DNA of 7,174 nt, from NCBI GenBank assembly GCA_030623125.1, contig JAUXMQ010000054.1, forward strand, positions 1 to 7,174, written 5' to 3'. Positions 1-5,510 of the stretch are shown here, piece by piece. How positions within the stretch are numbered: the stretch's first letter is position 1; each line of letters opens with the position of its first letter. Below the pieces are notes generated by a model, which saw only the letters and a list, made by a program, of their open reading frames with translations, had not been told where the DNA came from and did not search any database. Position numbers and translations under genes: made by a program. The DNA is from Acidimicrobiia bacterium (GTDB taxonomy: Bacteria; Actinomycetota; Acidimicrobiia; Spongiisociales; ZC4RG35).

Positions 1-174
1 TGAGGATGGGATCTGGTCGGCGCCCATTCTTGTGGTGGTGGTCAGTACGACCCGATGGTCCTGGGCGAGTTCGCGGCCAAGTCTGAGCAGCAGCGTGGAT
101 TTCCCACCGGCGCCGACGAAGGAAACCATTTCACGTGGCCCGAGCCCCAGTGTCTCGGAAAGGCCTTCTGTCAC
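1..174 (-). CDS. yqeC: YqeC-family selenium-dependent hydroxylase accessory protein, N-terminal part (cut by left edge)
   Basis: This is the first 58 codons of a gene running off the left edge, read leftward from a GTG start at 174. The GTG overlaps the yqeB stop codon as GTGA. The protein has a short leader, then a P-loop (FVGAGGKST, residues 19-27) whose Lys25 and Ser26 would bind nucleotide phosphate. A hydrophobic strand ending in four threonines (VVLTTTTRMG, 42-51) follows. P-loop plus TTTT is the recognisable start of the YqeC family, a predicted NTPase found with YqeB in genomes that use selenium in molybdenum hydroxylases. Its biochemical role is not established; comparative genomics links it to selenium loading of the Mo cofactor. 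Met16 is an alternative start, but it would leave almost nothing before the P-loop and would lose the coupled junction. The family is about 200-250 residues, so most of the gene lies outside the window. Confidence 0.8.
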   Translation of the reverse strand, partial: MTEGLSETLGLGPREMVSFVGAGGKSTLLLRLGRELAQDHRVVLTTTTRMGADQIPSS

Positions 175-977
175 GCGCCCTGCTCGTTCAGCGTGGAGAG
201 AACTGCTTCGAGGACACCCGCGCCGACGAGTCGTGCCTTGTCCGATATCTCAAAACAAGCGTTTCGGTCACCACGTGGATCGATATCGCAGATCTTTAGC
301 CCGACCGAGGCAATGAAACCGGGCGAGATCAGTCCACGCACAACTCCGTCGGTGGTGGCCACAACGGTTTCGTTGCCTACCGAACCGAGTCGCTCACCTT
401 TGGTTATCCGGCCGCCAATGGACACGTCCCACCGGACTTCACCGCCACCCGGAGCACGCACGATGCGCTCGGATGAAGCGCCGCCGACGCGACCAGGAAC
501 CCCCGAATCGGGTTCGGCGGGCCCATCCCATATGACCCGGCCCAGTCGGTGCCCTCGCTTCGTTTCCACCACGGCGTGACAGTCGATACCGGCAACGAAA
601 CCGGGGCCAAGAGCGATCACCAGAGGGGCCTGGTCGATTGTCGTGTCGAGATTTCGCTTGGCGAGCCGAGCGTCGACGATGATCGCCTCGGGCTCGGTGA
701 AATCGGGAAGAGTCGGGCTGACGAGTATTGGAACCACCGTCAGGTGGGCCAGCTCGACTGCCTCGGACGGAGTTGCCACCCGGACGCCCTGGATCCCCTC
801 GACCTCGACGCCCCCTTCCCTGACTGCTGAGGCAAAAGCCACTTTGCGTCTTATCGCCAGGGGATGATCGAGTTCGAGAACGATCACCGGGAACCCTGCT
901 CGATGAAGCTGATAGACCACTCCCGAGGCCAGATCCCCGCCGCCTCGGATGACGGTCAGCTGATCCTCGAAGAGCAT
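171..977 (-). CDS. yqeB: YqeB-family (EF2563-like) selenium-dependent molybdenum hydroxylase system protein
   Basis: The 268-residue protein belongs to the YqeB/EF2563 family, a marker of selenium-dependent molybdenum hydroxylases. Its exact reaction is unknown; it is thought to help place selenium on the Mo centre. Visible signatures are an N-terminal Rossmann-like strand-loop (VIRGGGDLASG, 9-19), the LELDHPLAIRR segment (34-44), DARLAKRN (102-109), ALGPGF (122-127) and GPAEPDSGVPG (152-162). A C-terminal part with a lipoyl-like turn (DGVVRGLISPG, 210-220) follows, then ICDIDPRGD (229-237) and the VGAGVLEAVL ending (251-260). The length is normal and no frame break is seen. The ATG at 975-977 shares one base with the xdhC stop (TGATG); the best Shine-Dalgarno-like stretch (GAGGA) lies rather far upstream, so translation probably depends on coupling to xdhC. 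The downstream yqeC start overlaps its stop, tying the two selenium markers together. Confidence 0.88.
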   Translation of the reverse strand: MLFEDQLTVIRGGGDLASGVVYQLHRAGFPVIVLELDHPLAIRRKVAFASAVREGGVEVEGIQGVRVATPSEAVELAHLTVVPILVSPTLPDFTEPEAIIVDARLAKRNLDTTIDQAPLVIALGPGFVAGIDCHAVVETKRGHRLGRVIWDGPAEPDSGVPGRVGGASSERIVRAPGGGEVRWDVSIGGRITKGERLGSVGNETVVATTDGVVRGLISPGFIASVGLKICDIDPRGDRNACFEISDKARLVGAGVLEAVLSTLNEQGA

Positions 978-1804
978 CAGGCCTGGTGGTCCTCGCCGGA
1001 AGTCGTGGCTCTGTTCACCTGGATCACCTGGGCGAGAATCGAAACCGCTATCTCTTCGAGGGTTTCCGCGCCGAGTTCGATTCCGATGGGTTGATGGATT
1101 CTCTCGAGTTCCATCTCATTGATTCCATTGGCGATGAGCTCGTCTCTCACTGCCATCCACCGTCGCCTGCTTCCCATCACGCCGATGTATGCGGCCGGAG
1201 TCTCGAGAAGGAGCGGGATGGAGTCGGCGTCGATGTCGGTGGACCGCGACACGAGGATCACCGATGTGTTTTCGGTCACCTTTTCCTTTGCCAGAGCCTC
1301 CACCATCGAGCCGCGAAGAAGGACATCGGCATCCGGCAGATGGTCTTCGCTCAGCATGTCCTCTCGATCATCGGTGATCACCGTGCGATAACCGAGCCAG
1401 TGGGCCAGATCGACAACGGCGCGGCCGACATGACCGGCCCCTACGACAAAGATGGTGTGTGGTGGCATGTAGGGCTCCAAATAGATCTGAACTTCACCTC
1501 CGCAGACACCGGGGTCCCCACGGCTGGGTTCGAGCAATGAGTAGGTGAGCATTTGTGTGTTTCCGCTACGCATCGACTCCTGCGCAGCCTCGATGACCCG
1601 CGACTCCATGGTTCCGCCCCCCACCGTGCCGCTGAGAGCGCCGTCGCCGTAGATGAGCATCTTGGCGCCGGCACGCCTCGGCACAGATCGTTTGGTCGCG
1701 ATGACAGTTGCCAGGGCCACAGGCTTTGAGCCGGCGACGGCCTCTGCCAGTTCGTTCACCAGTGAATGAGAGTCGTGGGTCTTCACGCTTGAAGCGCGTT
1801 CCAC
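977..1804 (-). CDS. xdhC: XdhC/CoxI-family molybdenum cofactor maturation protein
   Basis: The 275-residue protein is in the XdhC/CoxI family, whose best studied member binds Mo cofactor, protects it during sulfuration and passes it to xanthine dehydrogenase. The N-terminal XdhC_CoxI domain has GTVGGGTMES (59-68) and the GVCGGEVQIYLEP strand (99-111). A Rossmann domain follows with VVGAGHVGRAV (120-130), YIGVMGSRRR (206-215) and the diagnostic HQPIGIELGAETLEEIAVSI near the C-terminus (237-256). Cys101 in GVCGG is the only cysteine. Two GTG starts are possible. GTG at 1804 has a GGAG 5 nt upstream but overlaps the Mo-subunit gene by 22 nt. GTG at 1786 overlaps it by only 4 nt (GTGA) and gives VKTHDSH, 269 residues. 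The stop shares a base with the yqeB start. Its place directly after the Mo subunit implies dedicated maturation of that enzyme. Confidence 0.92.
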   Translation of the reverse strand: MERASSVKTHDSHSLVNELAEAVAGSKPVALATVIATKRSVPRRAGAKMLIYGDGALSGTVGGGTMESRVIEAAQESMRSGNTQMLTYSLLEPSRGDPGVCGGEVQIYLEPYMPPHTIFVVGAGHVGRAVVDLAHWLGYRTVITDDREDMLSEDHLPDADVLLRGSMVEALAKEKVTENTSVILVSRSTDIDADSIPLLLETPAAYIGVMGSRRRWMAVRDELIANGINEMELERIHQPIGIELGAETLEEIAVSILAQVIQVNRATTSGEDHQA

Positions 1805-4680
1805 ACCCGCTCCGGCGTGAAGGGGATTGCGTCTATGCGAGTACCGGTGGCGTTGACTATTGCGTTGCGGATTGCCGGGGCGACGCCGTCCTTGGGGATC
1901 TCGGCGATCGCCTTGGCGCCGAATGGTCCGCTCTTCTCCATTGTCTCAACCAGATAGGTGTCGATTCGGGGCATCTCGTCGGCTCGATAGATCCAGTAGG
2001 GCCCGAACTTCGAGTTGATCATTCGGCCGGTCTCGTCGTAGGCCATCTCCTCACAATGGGCGTAACCGAGGGCCTGGACCATTCCTCCCTCGACCTGGCC
2101 GGAAGCCGTCATCGGGTTGATGGGAACGCCGCAGTCGACGGCCATGACCAGGGCCTTGACTTCGACCTGGCCTGTGTCCATGTCGACTTCCACCTCGGCA
2201 AACTGAGCGGCGTATGGCGGTGGTGACTCCGGTGACACATAGGACGCCGTGCCCATGATCTGGCGTTGCTGCTGTTGATGGAGCGAAGAGAGAGCGATGT
2301 CAGCGAGACTCACCGATCGGCCATCGGTCGACCATGCTTGGCGGTCGTGTAGCTCGATTGCGTCGGGCCGTTCGTCGAGCATCAGCGCTGCGCGGTCCAC
2401 AACCATTCTGGCAGCCTCTTCGGCTGCCCGTTTCACGGCCATGCCCGAAATGTACGTTGTGCTCGAGGCGTAGGCGCCTGTGTCAAAAGGGGTCATGTCC
2501 GTATCGGCGGCATAGACCAGGATGTCCTCGAGAGGCACGCCAAGGACCTCAGCGGCGATTTGCCCGAGGATGGTGTCGGCGCCAGTGCCGAGATCGGTCG
2601 CGCCGAAGAGCAGGTTGAAAGAGCCGTCGTCGTTGATCTTGATGCTGGCCGCTCCCATGTCGAGACCGGGTATGGCACTCCCGTGCATGCAGAGCGCAAA
2701 TCCGATGCCGCGACGGATATGTGGGCGATCTCTTGGGTTCACCCATTCGGGGTCGACGCGGCGTTGCCAGGAGATCGCTCGCTTGCCCTGGGCGACACAC
2801 TCTTCAATGCCGCTCGACGTGACGACGGGGACGAAGGCTCCCTCGGTGTCGCCTTCGCCGAGTTCGGGTGCCACATCCATGGGGTCGCCTGTCGTGGTCC
2901 AGTTCATCCGGCGGAACTCGAGAGGGTCCATTTCCAATGCCGCGGCGATGTCCTCCATGTGTGATTCGAGCGCAAACAGCGCCTGAGGCGCTCCGTATCC
3001 TCGATAGGCACCAGGAACAGGGATGTTGGTGTAGACGACATCGCAGCGGAACCGCTTGTGTCTTGCCTTGTACGAGCTGAGGCCCCGCAAACCACTGACC
3101 ATTTGCACGGTGAGCCCGTGGGTGCCATAGGGACCCGTGTTGGCCAGAACTTTCATCTCTTGTGCGACAAGACGCCCGGACTCGTCGACTCCTGTCCGGT
3201 ACGTGATCGTCTGTGGATGGCGGGTGCGACTCGAAACGAACTCCTCTTCTCGAGTGAGCTCGTAGCGAACGGGCTTCCCTGTCGATTTGGTGAGATGTCC
3301 CACGATGTCCTCTATCAGCATCTCCTGTTTCACCCCGAATCCACCACCGATGCGGGGTTTGACGATTCGGATCCGCTTGACGTCGAGATCCAGAAGCGGC
3401 GCCACCATCCGTCTGACGTGGAACGGGACTTGTGTGGATGTGCGGATCACCAGCCGCTCATCGCTGTCCCAGTACGCGATGGCGATGTGTGGCTCAATCG
3501 GAGTCTGCTGGACCTGATGCACCCGGAATGTGCGTTCGAACACACGATCAGCATGCTCGAAGCCTTCGTCGACATCTCCGACGTCAGCGGATAGGTGATG
3601 GACGATGTTGCGCGAGGCATCGTGCGCTCCCTCCATGTCCTCTTCGTCATGGATGACGGGTGCGCCATCGAGGATGGCATCGTTCTCATCGAACACCGCC
3701 GGTAGCACGTCATAGCTCACCTCGATGAGCTTGACCGCCTCCTCGGCGATCTCCACTGTGTCCGCGGCGACAGCGGCCACACGATCACCGACGTAGCGCA
3801 CCTTGTTGTCAAAGCTCACCTGGTCGTAGGGGAGTGGATTCGGGTAGCTCTGGCCCCCGGACGCATAACGCACTCTGGCGACGTTCCCATGATGCAAGAC
3901 GGCCCTGACCCCGGGCAGTGCACGGGCTTTGCTGTCGTCGATGGCAACGATCCATGCGTGGGCGTGCGGGCTGTACAACACCTTGGCGTGGAGCATTCCC
4001 CGCATCTCGATGTCGTCCACGAAGGCAGGGTTGCCCTTGGCGAGTTTCACTGCGTCGACCTTCAGCTCAGGCTTGCCCACGACGGCTGTCTCGGGCACCT
4101 CAGGGTGGGGAACTACTTTGGGAAGCACCGGATCAAGAAGATCGGGTTCTGTGAGATCGTCGATATCGATGTCGTAGGTGAGGGGCTTGATCAACGCCTT
4201 GGCTATCTCTTCGACTCTCTGACCCTTCAGCAAGATGGCGGCACGTTGCACCGCCAGAACCGGTCGCAGATACCCCGTCTCGCGATCGAGGATGCCGGAG
4301 AGGGCGTCTCGAATGTCCTCTTCGCTGGGATCTGGATTGGTTTCCAGGAGCTGCTTTGCGGCGAGGATCGTCGCCGGTGTCGCGTACCCGGACTGGATCG
4401 CGCCCGTGGCGATGAAGGCCTCTTGTATTGGATGGAGACTCAGAGGTGAGGCGAGACCTTCGACTGTCTCGATCTCGTGGCCATCCGCTTGGGCGGCGAG
4501 CATCACGTCGGCGGAGATGAGTTGCCCATCAACGAGAACCGCGGCCGCGCCTGTCTCACCCGTCTCCGACCCGAACCGCACGCTGAAATAGCCCTCACGT
4601 CTCAGGACCGTGCGTAACGATTCGTGGGGAGCGCATTCAAACTCATGAGGCTCTCCGTTGACGGTGATGTTGACGATCAA
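1783..4680 (-). CDS. xdhD: Molybdopterin-binding hydroxylase subunit with fused cysteine-free ferredoxin-like region (XdhD/YgfN-like)
   Basis: The 965-residue catalytic subunit is from the xanthine dehydrogenase superfamily. In order it has a beta-grasp ferredoxin-like domain (1-75), an alpha-helical [2Fe-2S]-type domain (80-150), a linker, a hammerhead domain (about 210-330) and the Mo-cofactor domains (about 355-960). Mo-site signatures are GGGFGVKQE (445-453), GAYRGYGAPQ (557-566), DLGTGADT (696-703), TGAYASS (734-740) and GAKAIAE ending in the catalytic Glu927. Length, architecture and sequence best match E. coli XdhD/YgfN, a proposed selenium-dependent hydroxylase. All eight expected Fe-S cysteines are replaced: Ser38, Thr43, Ala46, Asp58, Ser97, Ala100, Asp132 and Glu134. 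The start is a TTG that overlaps the FAD-subunit stop (TTGA) and has GAAGG 6 nt upstream; the domain begins at once, so a later start is unlikely. It lacks the AYRCSFR loop of CO dehydrogenase. Substrate is unknown; a purine or other N-heterocycle is likely. Confidence 0.9.
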   Translation of the reverse strand: MIVNITVNGEPHEFECAPHESLRTVLRREGYFSVRFGSETGETGAAAVLVDGQLISADVMLAAQADGHEIETVEGLASPLSLHPIQEAFIATGAIQSGYATPATILAAKQLLETNPDPSEEDIRDALSGILDRETGYLRPVLAVQRAAILLKGQRVEEIAKALIKPLTYDIDIDDLTEPDLLDPVLPKVVPHPEVPETAVVGKPELKVDAVKLAKGNPAFVDDIEMRGMLHAKVLYSPHAHAWIVAIDDSKARALPGVRAVLHHGNVARVRYASGGQSYPNPLPYDQVSFDNKVRYVGDRVAAVAADTVEIAEEAVKLIEVSYDVLPAVFDENDAILDGAPVIHDEEDMEGAHDASRNIVHHLSADVGDVDEGFEHADRVFERTFRVHQVQQTPIEPHIAIAYWDSDERLVIRTSTQVPFHVRRMVAPLLDLDVKRIRIVKPRIGGGFGVKQEMLIEDIVGHLTKSTGKPVRYELTREEEFVSSRTRHPQTITYRTGVDESGRLVAQEMKVLANTGPYGTHGLTVQMVSGLRGLSSYKARHKRFRCDVVYTNIPVPGAYRGYGAPQALFALESHMEDIAAALEMDPLEFRRMNWTTTGDPMDVAPELGEGDTEGAFVPVVTSSGIEECVAQGKRAISWQRRVDPEWVNPRDRPHIRRGIGFALCMHGSAIPGLDMGAASIKINDDGSFNLLFGATDLGTGADTILGQIAAEVLGVPLEDILVYAADTDMTPFDTGAYASSTTYISGMAVKRAAEEAARMVVDRAALMLDERPDAIELHDRQAWSTDGRSVSLADIALSSLHQQQQRQIMGTASYVSPESPPPYAAQFAEVEVDMDTGQVEVKALVMAVDCGVPINPMTASGQVEGGMVQALGYAHCEEMAYDETGRMINSKFGPYWIYRADEMPRIDTYLVETMEKSGPFGAKAIAEIPKDGVAPAIRNAIVNATGTRIDAIPFTPERVWNALQA
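1810..1813 (-). promoter_or_regulatory. Possible Shine-Dalgarno for the upstream GTG start of xdhC
   Basis: GGAG on the minus strand lies 5 nt before GTG at 1804, within the end of the Mo-subunit gene. It favours the 275-residue form of XdhC over the start at GTG 1786, which has a tidier 4-nt overlap but no close purine-rich stretch. The evidence is modest because the same bases also encode conserved residues of the upstream protein. Confidence 0.4.
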
Positions 4681-5426
4681 GGGTTGCCTTCAAGTTCCAA
4701 ACGGCTCAGGACCCGTTGACTGAGAACGTCGGCCAGATGTCGCCGATAGTCGGCCGAGCCTCGGAAGTCCGGTTGAGGCTCGAGCGCGCCGATCTGCCGT
4801 GGGTCAATGATGATCGGTGTCTCACCGACACCAGTGGCGGCAAGTTGGATCGATCCGGAGCCGACGGCATGTCCGGCGATAAGCACTATGGGGATGTCGG
4901 CAGGAGTGCGAGCGGTGTGTTCGTAGGCTCCGGCCCCACCCGTCGGAACCGATACCGAGGTGATGATGCCACTGTCCAGGTGAGACGAGTCTGCAAACAA
5001 ATTCCCGAGTGAAACCTCGTTGGAGCCCGTCTGGTTGACGACGGTGACCCGCGCGTTGTAGGCCAAGAGCCCGGCGAGTAGACCGCTCTCCGGGCTAACC
5101 ACTCCGATCGTTCCGCCGATTGTCGCCGCATTGCGGATCGTGTTGGGAGCTTCGCGATGAGAGAGCTCCCGAAGCATGGGTGGCACCGAGTCGTCCTCTG
5201 TGAGCCCGTTGAGGGTGGTCATGGCACCGATGGTCAGCGTGTTTTCCTCCTTGGAAGTGGAGTCGAGCCCCAGCGATTGAAGATCCACCACCGCCTCAGG
5301 CTCATCCTCTGGAAGACCGTTGAGAGCGGTTCCGCCTCCCAACGGGGCGCTTTTGACCTCTGTGCGGCCCAGAAGGGCGAGAGCCTCTTCAAGCGTCGCA
5401 GGCCGGTGGTACTCACGGATGGTCAT
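4677..5426 (-). CDS. ygfM: FAD-binding subunit of molybdenum hydroxylase (short, YgfM-like)
   Basis: The 249-residue flavoprotein subunit (FAD_binding_5 family) would take electrons from the Mo subunit and pass them to an acceptor such as NAD or another protein. It opens with the usual REYHRPATLEEAL. The two FAD pyrophosphate-binding motifs are present: LGGGTALN (29-36) and RNAATIGGTIG (98-108). The C-terminal domain is reduced, ending in FRGSADYRRHLADVL (221-235), the conserved R-G-S-x-x-Y-R-R segment of the family. Most such subunits are about 280-300 residues; the short form resembles E. coli YgfM (about 260), which sits next to ygfN. The protein contains no cysteine, so it holds no Fe-S cluster. 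It is first in the leftward operon, and its TGA overlaps the TTG of the Mo subunit. The ATG at 5426 has no convincing Shine-Dalgarno; an 18-bp palindrome lies 10 nt upstream. Confidence 0.87.
   Translation of the reverse strand: MTIREYHRPATLEEALALLGRTEVKSAPLGGGTALNGLPEDEPEAVVDLQSLGLDSTSKEENTLTIGAMTTLNGLTEDDSVPPMLRELSHREAPNTIRNAATIGGTIGVVSPESGLLAGLLAYNARVTVVNQTGSNEVSLGNLFADSSHLDSGIITSVSVPTGGAGAYEHTARTPADIPIVLIAGHAVGSGSIQLAATGVGETPIIIDPRQIGALEPQPDFRGSADYRRHLADVLSQRVLSRLELEGNP
4687..4691 (-). promoter_or_regulatory. Shine-Dalgarno for the TTG start of the Mo subunit
   Basis: GAAGG on the minus strand sits 6 nt before the TTG at 4680-4678, inside the last codons of the FAD-subunit gene. It supports TTG as the true start, since the next in-frame Met is residue 60, well inside the ferredoxin-like domain. 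Confidence 0.6.
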
Positions 5427-5436
5427 GGTGGATGCA

Positions 5437-5454
5437 GAGGCTGGATCCAGCCTC
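5437..5454. repeat. Perfect 18-bp palindrome GAGGCTGGATCCAGCCTC
   Basis: The sequence reads identically on both strands over 18 bp. It lies 10 bp upstream of the FAD-subunit ATG and just downstream of the candidate leftward -10 box. It could be a dimeric repressor operator placed at the transcription start. In RNA it could instead form a 7-bp stem with a GATC loop at the 5' end of the leftward message. Which one applies cannot be decided from sequence. Confidence 0.6.
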
Positions 5455-5461
5455 AGGCGGA

Positions 5462-5467
5462 ATCCTA
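5462..5467 (-). promoter_or_regulatory. Candidate -10 box (TAGGAT) for the leftward operon
   Basis: TAGGAT on the minus strand fits the TANNNT pattern common in GC-rich bacteria. It would put the transcript start near 5455, at the edge of the palindrome. No -35 match at the expected distance. It is one arm of the inverted pair with 5498-5504. Confidence 0.3.
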
Positions 5468-5498
5468 CTCGCCGGGGAAACCTGAGCTATGCGCCACG

Positions 5499-5504
5499 TA
5501 GGAT
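5499..5504 (+). promoter_or_regulatory. TAGGAT element: candidate -10 box or Shine-Dalgarno (AGGA) of the deaminase
   Basis: The element ends 6 nt before the GTG at 5511. As AGGA (5500-5503) with a 7-nt spacer it is a good ribosome binding site and supports that GTG start. As TAGGAT it is correctly placed for a -10 box giving a leaderless transcript that begins at the GTG. Both readings cannot operate on the same transcript. Confidence 0.4.
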
Positions 5505-5510
5505 GCCGGC

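Larger units (their letters stand above)
5427..5510. promoter_or_regulatory. Divergent intergenic promoter region
   Basis: These 84 bp separate the leftward hydroxylase operon from the rightward deaminase gene, and no coding sequence is visible in them. Both transcription units must start here unless read from outside, so control is probably shared. The region contains a perfect palindrome close to the FAD-subunit start and two GTAGGAT elements facing outward. No good TTGACA -35 box was found for either direction, which suggests activator dependence or a non-consensus sigma factor (inference). Confidence 0.6.

Noticed and set aside
3889..4449. Plus-strand open frame of 186 codons opposite the Mo subunit
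   Set aside because: It falls entirely inside the strongly supported Mo-subunit gene and shows no domain or motif; it is a shadow frame.
4277..4569. Loss of the Fe-S cysteines as a sign that the Mo-subunit gene is a pseudogene
   Set aside because: The frame is intact over 965 codons, the Mo-site motifs and catalytic Glu927 are kept, the start has a good ribosome site, and the rest of the ferredoxin-like domain is conserved. The substitutions look selected and not random.
1783..4680. Carbon monoxide dehydrogenase large subunit (CoxL)
   Set aside because: The Cu-S-Mo loop AYRCSFR is absent; the position reads AYRGYGAPQ, and the fused N-terminal ferredoxin-like region is not found in CoxL.
5464..5502. 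Intrinsic terminator formed by CCTAC/GTAGG arms
   Set aside because: The arms are short, the loop is about 29 nt, no T-run follows, and the site lies between divergent genes where a terminator is not expected.
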